DNA of 64,000 nt from Acidobacteriota bacterium. Its GTDB lineage: Bacteria; Acidobacteriota; Vicinamibacteria; Vicinamibacterales; UBA2999. The notes under the pieces were generated by a model. It saw only the letters and a program-made list of their open reading frames with translations, had not been told where the DNA came from and did not search any database. This document shows positions 1 to 10,144 of this stretch, one piece after another (position 1 is the first letter of the stretch; each line of letters opens with the position of its first letter). The stretch covers positions 269,390 through 333,389 of the forward strand of contig JAUYQQ010000004.1 in assembly GCA_030697165.1 (NCBI GenBank), read 5' to 3'. The position numbers and the translations under genes are program-made.

Positions 1-888
1 CTCGACCTGCCGTTCGACGGCGACGGCCCACCGCGTCCCGAGATCTACCTGAAGCTCGAGTCGCTGCAGCCGATCGGCTCGTTCAAGATCCGCGGCGCGT
101 GGAATGCCGTGCGCAAGTTGAGCGGCGCGCAACTGCGCGACGGCGTGTGGACGGTCAGCGCCGGCAACGCCGCGCAGGGCGTGGCCTTTGCCGCGCGCCG
201 GGCCGGCGTGCCGTGCTCGGTGATGGTCATGGACACCGCCCCCGAGACCAAGCTGCGCTCGATCGAGCGCCTCGGCGCCACGATCGTCAAGGCCAGCTAC
301 GACGAGTGCTGGCAAACGGTGATCGCCCACGCCTCGCCGCGCATGCGCGGTCATTTCGTGCATCCGTTCGATGACGACGACTTCATCGCCGGCAACGCCA
401 CGGCCGGTCTCGAGATTCTCGAAGACCTTCCCGAGGTCGATGCGGTAGTCGCGTCGCTCGGCGGCGGCGGGCTGCTGTCGGGCATTGGCTCGGTGATGCG
501 CGCGCGCAAGCCGTCGGTGAAGATCTATGCCGCCGAGCCGGCGACCGCCGCGCCGCTCGCAACTTCGCTGGCCAAGGGCGAGCCGAGCTACTTCGACGCG
601 TGGACCGCGTCGTTCGTCGACGGTGCCGGCGGCAAGTCGGTGCTGGCCACGATGTGGCCGCTCCTGAAGGAACTGGTCGATGGCGCCATCGTGATGGAGC
701 TCGCCGACATCGCGGCCGCGATGCGCTACGCGGCCGACCGCGTGCACGTCGTGGCCGAGGGCGCCGGCGGCTGCGCGATTGCCGCGGCCATGAGCGGCCG
801 GGCCGGCACCGGCAAAGTTGTCGCCGTGGTCTCTGGTGGCAATATCGACCTCGCAAGATTCGCCACGCTGGTTGGCGCTACCGAATAG
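1..888 (+). CDS. PLP-dependent threonine/serine dehydratase-like enzyme, 5' truncated by window edge
   Basis: The frame is open from the first base, so the N-terminus lies outside the window. The visible 295 residues carry the fold-type II PLP signature: the Schiff-base lysine in GSFKIRGAW (visible residue 29), a glycine-rich phosphate loop SLGGGGLLSG, and a late SGGNID motif. Members of this family eliminate the hydroxyl of threonine or serine to give a 2-oxo acid and ammonia; serine racemase and hydroxyaspartate dehydratase are close relatives. The protein ends just after the SGGN motif, so it has no C-terminal ACT regulatory domain. It is therefore a short, catabolic or racemase-type form rather than feedback-regulated IlvA. 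Substrate cannot be decided from sequence alone. It ends 11 bp before the phosphorylase gene. Confidence 0.85.
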   Translation, partial: LDLPFDGDGPPRPEIYLKLESLQPIGSFKIRGAWNAVRKLSGAQLRDGVWTVSAGNAAQGVAFAARRAGVPCSVMVMDTAPETKLRSIERLGATIVKASYDECWQTVIAHASPRMRGHFVHPFDDDDFIAGNATAGLEILEDLPEVDAVVASLGGGGLLSGIGSVMRARKPSVKIYAAEPATAAPLATSLAKGEPSYFDAWTASFVDGAGGKSVLATMWPLLKELVDGAIVMELADIAAAMRYAADRVHVVAEGAGGCAIAAAMSGRAGTGKVVAVVSGGNIDLARFATLVGATE

Positions 889-899
889 GACAGTTGTAG

Positions 900-3044
<2,145 letters not shown>

Positions 3045-3104
3045 CAGGAGATCAGGAGCTCAGGAGACATTACGTTTGGGCTCCTGATCTCTGAGCCTCC
3101 TGTT
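3045..3104. repeat. AGGAG-type intergenic palindrome, copy 1
   Basis: Direct CAGGAG units (CAGGAGATCAGGAGCTCAGGAG is the left side, split here only for description) face an inverted right side beginning CTCCTGATCTCT and ending CTCCTGTTA. It fills the gap between the converging ends of glgP and the M28 peptidase and could act as a bidirectional terminator. A related copy lies at 16573-16626 after asnS. Confidence 0.7.
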
Positions 3105-3106
3105 AT

Positions 3107-4699
3107 TCAACGGAGGCGGTTCACGCTTTCAATCGCCTCGGCGTACCACTTGCGCCACGCCTCGAGAATCTCGGAAGTGGCGCGGTTGGTGTTCTCGGTG
3201 GCCAGGCGCGCGTCGCGCGCCGCTTCCATCAATCCCGTCATCGGTCCAATCTCGCCCTGGCCCGCGGCCGCCAGGTAAAGCGCGGTCGTGGCCACGGCAA
3301 TGCCGACGTGCTGCATTTCGGCCGGGCTGGTCTTGTCCACGGTGTCGAGATTGGTGTGGTAGTAGCGGTCGGTGAAGTGCCAGTTGAGCAGCGCCGGTAC
3401 GCCAGCGTCGGTGAAGACCGTGTGATCGCTGCCGCCCTCGTAGGGGTTGGTGCGCACCACCCAGCCGGTGTCACGGGCGCGGCGCAGGCTGACCGCCAGG
3501 TGCAGGTCGTTCAGGAAGCTGCCACGCACGGTCGCCGGATCGACCTTGCCCTTCCCCCACTCCGAATGCGGATCCGACGGCCGGTCCCAGATCGCCGACG
3601 GATCGGGGCCCTTCTCGATCAGGAACGTGCCACCGGTTTTGGCCGTGTCCTGGCCAGTCATGTCCAGTGACAGCATGGCCAGCACGCGCTTGGCGTCCTC
3701 AGGGTGATCCTTGATCCACTGCTGGCTGCCGCGGATCTCGTCCACCCAGAGAAACGTGATGGTGCGCTCGGGTGCCGGCGCCGCGCCACGGCGCACGGCG
3801 TCGTGAATGGCCAGCGCCGCCGCGAGCAGCGTGCCGCAACCGCTGGCATTGTCGTTGGCGCCGGGTTCCTGCACGTGCGCGACCAGCAACACCCGCTCGG
3901 CTGCCTTCGCTCGGCCCGGGATCTCGACGGCCAGCGTACGATTCGGCCGGCGATGGAACACGGTGTCAAGGTCGGCGTGCACGGTCACGGCGCCCTGGGC
4001 CAGTGCCTCGCGCAGCCGGCGCGCCGCGCGCGGCGTCGACTTGAAGCCGAACGACCGGCGCGCTTCGTCGAACGGGATGCTGCCCCATTGCAGGACGTCG
4101 GGCGTCTGCTCGGGCCGGGTATATGGAGCCAGGTCGGTCGAGATGACGCCGGCCGCGCCGCGCGCGCGCACCGCCTGCTGCCAGGCGCTGCCGAGCGGCC
4201 CGCTCACCAGCACCACGGCGCCCTTGACGTCCTTACCCTCGTACGCGGCAGCGCTGTTGCCGGCGCCGGCATCGACCAGGCGGAACGACGCACCGCCGGC
4301 GGGCGTGCTGAACGAGTTGATCGCCAGCGCCACGCGATCGGCCTCACGCGACAGCACTACTTCACCCGTGGGACCGCCCAGGCGCAGCGTCCCGGTTCGT
4401 TGCTCCCACCCGGTACTCGAGTCCGTGAAGGTCTCATAACGCGGCGACAAGCCGGCCGCGGCGAGACGGTCGAAGATGAATTGCTGCGACTGCTCGTACG
4501 CGGGATTACCGGCCAGGCGCCACATCGGCGCCATGAAGCGGACGGTCGCCATGGCCACATCGGCATCCACCCGAGGCGCGAGCGCCTGGTAAATGGACTC
4601 GGCCGCCGGCGGCAGCGACCGATCGAGCGGGGGCAAATGCGGGGGCGCTTGCGCGGCAAGCGTCGACGACAGCAACAATACGAATACGCACTTTTTCAT
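3107..4699 (-). CDS. Exported M28-family zinc aminopeptidase/carboxypeptidase
   Basis: This 530-residue protein has a clear Sec signal peptide (MKKCVFVLLLSSTLAAQA). A PA-like domain occupies about residues 130-240 (VDAGAGNSAAAYEGKDVKGAVVLV). The M28 di-zinc core follows, with ligand motifs VAHVQEPGANDNASG, WVDEIRGS, LSLDMTGQD and GGSDHTVF. M28 enzymes of this layout remove N-terminal residues or act as carboxypeptidases on peptides outside the cytoplasm; exact specificity cannot be read here. The ATG at 4699 is the natural start because the signal peptide begins there. It faces glgP tail to tail across an AGGAG palindrome, and its upstream side holds tandem and palindromic repeats. Confidence 0.92.
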   Translation of the reverse strand: MKKCVFVLLLSSTLAAQAPPHLPPLDRSLPPAAESIYQALAPRVDADVAMATVRFMAPMWRLAGNPAYEQSQQFIFDRLAAAGLSPRYETFTDSSTGWEQRTGTLRLGGPTGEVVLSREADRVALAINSFSTPAGGASFRLVDAGAGNSAAAYEGKDVKGAVVLVSGPLGSAWQQAVRARGAAGVISTDLAPYTRPEQTPDVLQWGSIPFDEARRSFGFKSTPRAARRLREALAQGAVTVHADLDTVFHRRPNRTLAVEIPGRAKAAERVLLVAHVQEPGANDNASGCGTLLAAALAIHDAVRRGAAPAPERTITFLWVDEIRGSQQWIKDHPEDAKRVLAMLSLDMTGQDTAKTGGTFLIEKGPDPSAIWDRPSDPHSEWGKGKVDPATVRGSFLNDLHLAVSLRRARDTGWVVRTNPYEGGSDHTVFTDAGVPALLNWHFTDRYYHTNLDTVDKTSPAEMQHVGIAVATTALYLAAAGQGEIGPMTGLMEAARDARLATENTNRATSEILEAWRKWYAEAIESVNRLR

Positions 4700-4733
4700 T
4701 TAGCTCGCCCCACCAACGCACCCCAGGCCCCTT

Positions 4734-4751
4734 AGGCACCTTAGGCACCTT
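4734..4751. repeat. Two AGGCACCTT 9-bp units upstream of the M28 gene
   Basis: Two perfect tandem AGGCACCTT units sit in the leader of the M28 gene. The same 9-mer, with changes only at the last positions, forms longer arrays inside murU (12781-12879) and nadB (59963-60007). Confidence 0.8.
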
Positions 4752-4754
4752 AGC

Positions 4755-4830
4755 CCCGCCTTCGCTCGCCACGGCACAGCGCGAGCTTCGGCGAGGTCTC
4801 GCCGTAGCGGCCTCCGGCCGCGTAGGCGGA
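4755..4830. repeat. CCGCCTACGC-type composite palindrome, copy 1 (inverted orientation)
   Basis: Read on the minus strand the element is TCCGCCTACGC, an 11-nt variable spacer, a central GCTACGGCG-n-CGCCGAAGC palindrome, a second variable spacer, and GCGAAGGCGGG. The same ordered blocks occur at 5331-5390 and, inside smc, at 49757-49831. The outer blocks are themselves near-inverted repeats. Intergenic here. Confidence 0.85.
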
Positions 4831-4853
4831 CACCTTGCACCCCGCCGGTGAAG

Positions 4854-4859
4854 TACAAT
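4854..4859 (+). promoter_or_regulatory. Candidate -10 element for the zinc-ribbon gene
   Basis: TACAAT lies 9 nt before the ATG at 4869, which would give a nearly leaderless transcript. It argues against the GTG at 4848 as the start, since that codon would lie upstream of the promoter. No good -35 is visible. Confidence 0.45.
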
Positions 4860-4868
4860 TTGTTAGTT

Positions 4869-5330
4869 ATGTCTCGGAAGTCAATTGGCAACAAAAAAGG
4901 CTGCGCGCTATGCGGGGCCAAGGAAGTCTCGGAGCCCCGCGGCGAGGAACGTTACTGCCGCGACTGCTGGGACAAGAAGATCGCCGTCGAGGAAATCGTC
5001 GCGCGCGAGTTTGCGCTCAAGCGCTACATCCGCGCCCACAGCGCCGAGAAGTACCTCGTCTATCACTCCACGCAAAAGCGCCCAATCGGCCAAATCATCG
5101 TGGTCGACGACGGGTATGACCTGTTCCTGACGATGACCATCTACCCCAACTTTGCGTGGGACGACCCGGCGTACCACCTCGAGGGCGACCCCGAGGGACG
5201 AACTTTCGCGGAACTGCTCGTTGATGTGGTGGCCACGGAAGTGATTGAGCCGTGGGGCGGCGGTAAGTGGCACCTGGAAGTCTTCCGGTCGACGGCGGCT
5301 GAGCCGGAAGACTGGAATGGCGAGATGTAG
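4869..5330 (+). CDS. Small zinc-ribbon protein of unknown function
   Basis: I do not recognise a named family. The 153-residue product has an N-terminal four-cysteine knuckle, C12xxC15 and C30xxC33, in GCALCGAKE and RYCRDCWDKK, which should bind one zinc. A basic, helical stretch follows (ALKRYIRAHSAEKYLVYH). The rest, about residues 70-145, is a compact acidic alpha/beta region (VVDDGYDLFLTMTIYPNF, GRTFAELLVDVVATEVIEPWG). There is no signal peptide, so it should be cytoplasmic. The ATG at 4869 is preferred over GTG 4848 because a TACAAT hexamer lies between them. It is flanked on both sides by composite palindromes. A role in nucleic-acid binding is only a guess. Confidence 0.75.
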   Translation: MSRKSIGNKKGCALCGAKEVSEPRGEERYCRDCWDKKIAVEEIVAREFALKRYIRAHSAEKYLVYHSTQKRPIGQIIVVDDGYDLFLTMTIYPNFAWDDPAYHLEGDPEGRTFAELLVDVVATEVIEPWGGGKWHLEVFRSTAAEPEDWNGEM

Positions 5331-5390
5331 TCCGCCTACGCCCGGAGGGCTACGGCGCGACCGCGCCGAAGCAAGAAATGCGAAGGCGGG
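5331..5390. repeat. CCGCCTACGC-type composite palindrome, copy 2
   Basis: TCCGCCTACGC, a 7-nt spacer, GCTACGGCG-n-CGCCGAAGC, a 7-nt spacer, then GCGAAGGCGGG. It starts directly after the TAG of the zinc-ribbon gene and ends next to the TATAAT of the following gene. Confidence 0.85.
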
Positions 5391-5391
5391 A

Positions 5392-5397
5392 TATAAT
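5392..5397 (+). promoter_or_regulatory. Consensus -10 (TATAAT) for the small exported protein
   Basis: TATAAT directly abuts the end of repeat copy 2. It lies 22 nt before ATG 5420, and a GGAGG ribosome binding site at 5406-5410 follows. The -35 is weak. Confidence 0.6.
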
Positions 5398-5419
5398 CCG
5401 GCCTCGGAGGGTTTATCTG

Positions 5420-5875
5420 ATGAAATTGCAACAGCGGTTGGCAGTGGCTGCAGCTCTAGGACTGCTACTTGCCCCGGCGGCTTTCGCGGGCCAGGCGCCC
5501 GCGCCGGCAACGCCTGCGGCTCCGGCCGCACCTCGAAAGTTGATTTCGCCCGTGCGTGGTGATGCGACGGTCGAGTACACCAAGCCCGTCACTAAGGTCG
5601 TCGGCACCAATGTCGTCACGACCATTACGATCAAGAACACGGCAGCCGGGCCCATCGCCGGCTTCAAACTCGAGGAGAGCTGGATCGACAAGACCGGCAC
5701 GTTGTCGGGCGGCGACACCTACCGCCACCCCAAGCCGTTCATGCCCGGCGAGGTGATCACGGTCACCTTGACCACGCCGAGGAACGCGCGCATGGCAAGC
5801 AACAGCTACAACTTCTCGCATGCCAACGGCGTGGTGAAGCCGAAGAGCGTGCCGAAGATCGTTCCGACCACCTAA
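5420..5875 (+). CDS. Small exported protein, unknown function
   Basis: The 151-residue product begins with a signal peptide (MKLQQRLAVAAALGLLLAP, cleavage near AFAG-Q). A short Ala/Pro linker follows, then a single beta-rich domain (YTKPVTKVVGTNVVTTITIK, GFKLEESWIDKTG). This looks like an immunoglobulin- or FxLYD-like fold made for protein-protein contact. I assign no function. The start at 5420 is supported by GGAGG at 5406-5410 with good spacing and by the signal peptide; a longer frame upstream would put the signal sequence inside the protein. A strong terminator follows 13 bp after the stop, so the gene is monocistronic. Confidence 0.75.
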   Translation: MKLQQRLAVAAALGLLLAPAAFAGQAPAPATPAAPAAPRKLISPVRGDATVEYTKPVTKVVGTNVVTTITIKNTAAGPIAGFKLEESWIDKTGTLSGGDTYRHPKPFMPGEVITVTLTTPRNARMASNSYNFSHANGVVKPKSVPKIVPTT

Positions 5876-5888
5876 AGCGAATCGTCAC

Positions 5889-5949
5889 AAGACGCCGGGT
5901 GTGATTTTCACGGTGACCAAGCCGAAAATCACACCTGGCGTCTTTTTTT
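5889..5949. terminator. Rho-independent terminator, GACGCCGGG hairpin family copy 1
   Basis: A 21-bp stem (left arm 5889-5909, right arm 5924-5944, one G-T mismatch) with a 14-nt loop is followed by a run of seven T. It closes the gene ending at 5875. The final T-run contains the TAA stop of the minus-strand DUF4870 gene, so the two converging genes share it. The arm sequence recurs at 23761, 28738 and 53050. Confidence 0.9.
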
Positions 5950-6310
5950 ATCCGGCGAGCTTGTCGGCCAGGCCGGCCAGGATCGGCAACCGCACGGTGT
6001 CGCCCCGCCACGTCTTGAGCAGCAGCACCAGCCACAGGGCCACCGCCCCCAGCCACACTACGTTGCCGGCCGCTTGCAGCATCTGGAACGACGGGCCGCC
6101 GACGAAGAAGGCGACGGCACTCGCGCCGCCCGATGCCAGCATCAGGAGCGACAGCGTCCCGAACAGCAGTAATGACTGTGCCGCGTGGAAACGGACGCCG
6201 CGGTGCCGGCGTTCGGCGAACAGGAATACCAGGCCGGTCACCCACCAGCCCGCGTAACACAGCACCGCGGCCAACCGTGGGTCGACCCCGGTGCTGGTCG
6301 ACTCGGTCAC
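5948..6310 (-). CDS. DUF4870-family membrane protein
   Basis: The 120-residue product has the DUF4870 layout: an N-terminal DPRLAAVLCYAGWWVTGLVF segment, an RFHAAQSLLLFG motif that joins the first and second membrane spans, and two further hydrophobic spans near the C-terminus. Family members are small inner-membrane proteins without a firm biochemical role. I start it at GTG 6310, because that codon overlaps the stop of the upstream VWFA gene as GTGA, a classic coupled start. A longer frame reading back to 6427 would add an arginine-rich tail that belongs to the other frame. It is the downstream partner of the VWFA gene. Confidence 0.8.
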   Translation of the reverse strand: MTESTSTGVDPRLAAVLCYAGWWVTGLVFLFAERRHRGVRFHAAQSLLLFGTLSLLMLASGGASAVAFFVGGPSFQMLQAAGNVVWLGAVALWLVLLLKTWRGDTVRLPILAGLADKLAG

Positions 6311-8802
6311 TTCACGGCCTTCTCGAACCTGACCGGGCCGGTCACCTTCGGCACCGAGACGATGTGCCCGGGCGAGGTCATGACCTGCGCCGCCACCATG
6401 CCGCGCTCGGGCGCGCGCTCGCGCCACTCGACCACCAGGCCGGCGGCGTCAGTGCGGATGCCGACGATCTCCACGGCGTAGCCGGCCGACGGCCGCGAGC
6501 CGAGGAATATGGCGAGCACGGTGCGGGTGTTGAAGTCGACGGCCGGCGGCGGTCGGCGGCCGTCGTGCTCCCGCCACAGCGCCGTCCACTCGCCGGCCGA
6601 GTTGACGACCGCCTGCCGCGCCTCGTCGACCCCGCTGGACGACTCGCGCGCCACGGTCTCGACCGGGGCCGGCGCGGACTGCAAGACCGCGGCCGGCTGG
6701 CCGGCCACGCGGAAGACCACTTCCTGGGCGGTCGTCGCGCGGTCTCCGATCGACGCCGTGGCTTCGACGCGCAGCACGTACAGGGCGGGCGCCAGGTCCT
6801 TGAGTGGCACGCGCGCCAGGAAGCCGTAGCCGCCGGCGCCGGCGCCCCGCTCGGTGCTATCGCGCTCCTCGGACGTCTGGAACACGGTTTGGCCGCCTTC
6901 CGCCTTCACGGTCGCGGTGATCGCCACCTTGTGGGACGGCTTGATCGTGTCGTAGACCTCGGCGAACAGGGCGATCTCATCCTGCGTCGGGAACTCACGA
7001 TAGCTCGACAGCGGCCCGGGCAGCAGTTTCTCCAGGGGATCCTTGGGCCGGACGGTCGGCGCGATCCCGCTCATGGCCGAGGTCAGGGCGAGGTTGCTCA
7101 TCGACAGCGGCCGCTTGGCGAAGTCGGGCACCTCGAGATCGAAGGTCACCGAACCGGCTTTCAGGGTCTGGCTTTCCCGCACCGCCACCCGTAGCTGGTA
7201 GCGGCCCGGGGCGAGATCCATCGACTGGATCACGCGGAAGCCGCTGGCCTTCACGCGGCTGGCCGAGTCGGGCTTCATGCTCAGGTTCACGGTGTTGCGA
7301 TCGCTGTAGGTCGTCTTGCCCTTCTCGTCGGTGGCCATCGCCATCACTTCGAGGTCGTTCTTGAACATGCCGTCGGCTTCGGCGAACGGCAGCGTGCTGC
7401 CGTTAACCAGGGTCGAAATGACCACCGAGCCCTTGGGCGCCGGGCCCTTGAACACGGCCGCGGTCATGCTGAGCGGGAGGCCGGGCAGCGGCAGCGGACT
7501 TTCGATGGCGTCGCGCAGTTCGGGCGACGCCGAGTTGGCGGTGGCTGGCTTGGCTTCCGGCGCGCGGCCGCGCGGCGCGACGTAGCCCTTGCGGGCGCGG
7601 ACCACCAGGCCGGGCTTGTTGTTCAGCTTGACCTCGATCTTGCGAAAGCGCCCGTCGCGCCGATCGTTGGTCGAGTAGTAACCCATCACGTAGTACGCGC
7701 TGTTGTCGTCGACAATGCGCTGAAAGGCGGTGGCAAAGTCGTTGCGGTTGACCACGGCGAAGCCGCCGGTCTCTTCCGACAGCACGCGCAGGCTGTCCTG
7801 GCCGAGCCGCACCTCGTTGAAGATCGCGCCGGCGCCGAGGCCAAGCGACGTGTCATCCGGGAACGACTGGATCGAAATCATGTCGTCGCCGGCGGTCGCC
7901 AGCCCGCGCGGGTCGACCCCGTAGACCGCCACGTTGGCGCGCGTTGCCGCGGCGATCAGGTCGCGCGTGGCATCCATCACCATGGTCGCGTCGGAGTTGT
8001 TGAACACGTCGTTGATGTCGTAATCGACGCCTTCGCTGAACAGCACCAGCGCCTTGCGGCGGCCGCGGATGTCGCCCAGGTACTGCGACAGGTTACGAAC
8101 GGTGTCGAGGGCGTTGCGGGCCTGGTAGCCGCGCTCGCGGTCGTCCAGGTCGGTCGGCTTCTCACCGGCCATCGGCGAGCCGGCGTTCCGGTTGTAGTCG
8201 TCGATCTTGTTCATGGTCGACGAGCGCAGCTTCTGCCCCATGAACTTATCGACCGCCTGCAGCAACAGCCGCTGGTTGGTGGTGAAATCCTGGGCGGCGT
8301 CGGCGCGGCCGCCGGTGAACACCACGGCCGCCATGTCGTTGCTGCCGATGTAGCGCTCGATAAACTGGCGCGCGGCGGCCTTGGTGCGGTTCGACCGCAG
8401 CGGATTGGTATGGAGGTCGTCGAGCACGATCAGGTAGATCCGGCCGTCGGCCGCCTGCAGGTTGTTGCGCACGTCCGGCTCGATCGGCCTCGAGGCAAAC
8501 AGCGGCCGCTCCATCCGCTCGACCGGCAGGTTGACGAGTGAGAACGCGGTGACCTGCTGCGGCTTGCCGTCTTCGAGCACCTGAAAATCGGCTGGGGTGA
8601 GGCCGGGGATGAACTTGCCTTGCGCGTCGAGTACGCGCGCGTCGACCTCGACGTAATTAATCTCGGCACGGAACGTAATGGGCGGTTGCTGCGGCGCCGC
8701 CGGCTGGGCGGGCACTGCTGGTTGGCTTGCCTGTCCCTGGACCGGGCCGCCGACGGCAACCACTGCCATGATCAGCCCGCAAAGAAGTGCTGGTGTCTTC
8801 AT
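6307..8802 (-). CDS. VWFA-related acidobacterial-domain exported protein
   Basis: The 831-residue protein has a signal peptide (MKTPALLCGLIMAVVAVGG). A short Ala/Pro/Gln linker and the stretch INYVEVDARVLDAQGKFIPG follow, which mark the start of the VWFA-related domain common in Acidobacteria. The von Willebrand A-like core (IYLIVLDDLHTN, KALVLFSEGVDY) spans roughly residues 100-340. Here the MIDAS-like DxhhT pattern is replaced by LDDLH. The C-terminal half is beta-rich and may be a set of surface repeats. It should be periplasmic or surface-exposed, probably for adhesion or protein assembly. Start 8802 was chosen for the signal peptide; the longer frame to 9186 runs into the divergent peptidase. 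It is translationally coupled to the DUF4870 gene. Confidence 0.88.
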   Translation of the reverse strand: MKTPALLCGLIMAVVAVGGPVQGQASQPAVPAQPAAPQQPPITFRAEINYVEVDARVLDAQGKFIPGLTPADFQVLEDGKPQQVTAFSLVNLPVERMERPLFASRPIEPDVRNNLQAADGRIYLIVLDDLHTNPLRSNRTKAAARQFIERYIGSNDMAAVVFTGGRADAAQDFTTNQRLLLQAVDKFMGQKLRSSTMNKIDDYNRNAGSPMAGEKPTDLDDRERGYQARNALDTVRNLSQYLGDIRGRRKALVLFSEGVDYDINDVFNNSDATMVMDATRDLIAAATRANVAVYGVDPRGLATAGDDMISIQSFPDDTSLGLGAGAIFNEVRLGQDSLRVLSEETGGFAVVNRNDFATAFQRIVDDNSAYYVMGYYSTNDRRDGRFRKIEVKLNNKPGLVVRARKGYVAPRGRAPEAKPATANSASPELRDAIESPLPLPGLPLSMTAAVFKGPAPKGSVVISTLVNGSTLPFAEADGMFKNDLEVMAMATDEKGKTTYSDRNTVNLSMKPDSASRVKASGFRVIQSMDLAPGRYQLRVAVRESQTLKAGSVTFDLEVPDFAKRPLSMSNLALTSAMSGIAPTVRPKDPLEKLLPGPLSSYREFPTQDEIALFAEVYDTIKPSHKVAITATVKAEGGQTVFQTSEERDSTERGAGAGGYGFLARVPLKDLAPALYVLRVEATASIGDRATTAQEVVFRVAGQPAAVLQSAPAPVETVARESSSGVDEARQAVVNSAGEWTALWREHDGRRPPPAVDFNTRTVLAIFLGSRPSAGYAVEIVGIRTDAAGLVVEWRERAPERGMVAAQVMTSPGHIVSVPKVTGPVRFEKAVK

Positions 8803-8869
8803 ATCGCTCTTAAATCCCTGATGGTCCACCAAGGCGGCGCGCTGGCCGGCCGCGAAGTGGCGCTCGCTG

Positions 8870-8875
8870 ATTATA
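8870..8875 (-). promoter_or_regulatory. Candidate -10 (TATAAT on minus) for the VWFA operon
   Basis: TATAAT on the minus strand lies 67 nt upstream of the ATG at 8802. With the plus-strand TATAAT at 8914 it makes a divergent promoter pair within 50 bp. No convincing -35. Confidence 0.5.
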
Positions 8876-8913
8876 GGACGCATGGCCCCGGCGGCCGGTT
8901 CTGCGCTGTCCGC

Positions 8914-8919
8914 TATAAT
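8914..8919 (+). promoter_or_regulatory. Consensus -10 (TATAAT) for the M24 peptidase
   Basis: TATAAT ends 9 nt before ATG 8929, so the transcript would have almost no leader. It also shows that the open frame further upstream (to 8620) is not part of the gene. Confidence 0.6.
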
Positions 8920-8928
8920 CGGGGGAAT

Positions 8929-10110
8929 ATGCCCATGAACGTGGCCGCTGTCCAGGAGGCCCTTCGCGCCCACGGCCTCGACGCCTGGCTTCTGTACGAC
9001 TTCCAGGGCTCCAATCCCGTGTCCTACCGCATGGCCGGCATGGGCGGCGCCGGGCACCTGGCCACACGGCGCTGGTTCTACCTGATTCCGGCCAGCGGCG
9101 AACCGCGGGCGCTGGTGCATGCCATCGAGCGCTACAACCTCGACCACTTGCCCGGCACCAAGACCGTGTACGCCGGCCGCGAGCAACTGGAAGCCGGCCT
9201 CGGGGGCCTCCTGAAGGGCCTCGCGCGCGTCGCCATGGAGTACTCGCCGCGCTGCGCCATCCCGTACGTATCGCGCGTGGATGCCGGCACCGTTGAACTG
9301 GTGCGCGGCTTCGGCGTCGAGGTCGTGTCATCGGGCGACCTGATCCAGCAGTTCGAGGCCTACTGGAACGAGGCGGCGATCGCCACGCACCGAAAGGCCT
9401 CCGAGGCGCTGTACCGCATCAAGGACCGCGCCTTCGAATCGGTCACCCGCCGCCTGCGCGACGGCGTCCCGACCACCGAATTCGACATCCAGCAGCAGAT
9501 GGTCGGCTGGTTCGGCGATGAAGGCCTGGTCGCGGATTCGGCCCCGTGCGTCTCGGCGCAGGAAAACGCCGGCAACCCCCATTACCTGGCGTCGGCCACC
9601 GAGCATCGGGTGATTCGCAAGGATGAGTTGGTGCTGCTCGACTTGTGGGGCAAGCTGGCTGAGCCGGCCGCGGTCTACGCCGATATCACCTGGATTGGTT
9701 TTGTTGGGACCAACGTGCCGGATCGCATGACGAAGGCGTTTGCGGCCATTTGCGGCGCCCGCGATGCCGCGGTCGAGGTGGTCCAGGCTGCGGCCGGCGC
9801 CGGGCGCGACGTCCGCGGCTTCGAGGCCGACCGGGCCGCTCGGAAGGTGTTGCAGGACGCGGGATTTGGCGACGCCATCCTGCACCGCACCGGCCATAGC
9901 CTCGGCGAAAACGTCCATGGTAATGGCGCCCACCTCGACGATTACGAAACCCACGACGAGCGGCGCTTGTTGCCCGGCAGTGGATTTACGATTGAGCCGG
10001 GTCTCTATTTCAAGGATTTTGGGGTTCGCACCGAGATCAACATGGTCTGGACCAGCGCCGGCCCCGAAGTCACCGGGCCTCGCCAGTCGGCCATCATCGC
10101 GTTAGTCTAG
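8929..10110 (+). CDS. M24-family metallopeptidase (Xaa-Pro dipeptidase-like)
   Basis: The 393-residue cytoplasmic protein has a creatinase-like N-terminal domain (VQEALRAHGLDAWLLYDFQG) and a C-terminal pita-bread catalytic domain. The five metal ligands can be placed: Asp in LLDLWGK, Asp in VYADITW, His in RTGHSLGENVHG, Glu in TIEPGLYF and Glu in RTEINMV. Such enzymes cleave Xaa-Pro dipeptides or act as prolidase-like proteins with two divalent metals. The ATG at 8929 (or 8935) is chosen because a TATAAT promoter lies just upstream. The downstream HtrA gene has its own Shine-Dalgarno site 35 bp after the stop, so cotranscription is possible. Confidence 0.9.
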   Translation: MPMNVAAVQEALRAHGLDAWLLYDFQGSNPVSYRMAGMGGAGHLATRRWFYLIPASGEPRALVHAIERYNLDHLPGTKTVYAGREQLEAGLGGLLKGLARVAMEYSPRCAIPYVSRVDAGTVELVRGFGVEVVSSGDLIQQFEAYWNEAAIATHRKASEALYRIKDRAFESVTRRLRDGVPTTEFDIQQQMVGWFGDEGLVADSAPCVSAQENAGNPHYLASATEHRVIRKDELVLLDLWGKLAEPAAVYADITWIGFVGTNVPDRMTKAFAAICGARDAAVEVVQAAAGAGRDVRGFEADRAARKVLQDAGFGDAILHRTGHSLGENVHGNGAHLDDYETHDERRLLPGSGFTIEPGLYFKDFGVRTEINMVWTSAGPEVTGPRQSAIIALV

Positions 10111-10144
10111 ATAAGTAACAATTGCGGGTTTGTTGGAGGAAGAC

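Noticed and set aside
4848-4868. Earlier GTG start of the zinc-ribbon gene
   Set aside because: A TACAAT hexamer lies between it and ATG 4869, and the added residues show no feature.
8620-8928. N-terminal extension of the M24 peptidase
   Set aside because: It overlaps the divergent VWFA gene start and the TATAAT at 8914, and the family's N-terminus matches from 8929.
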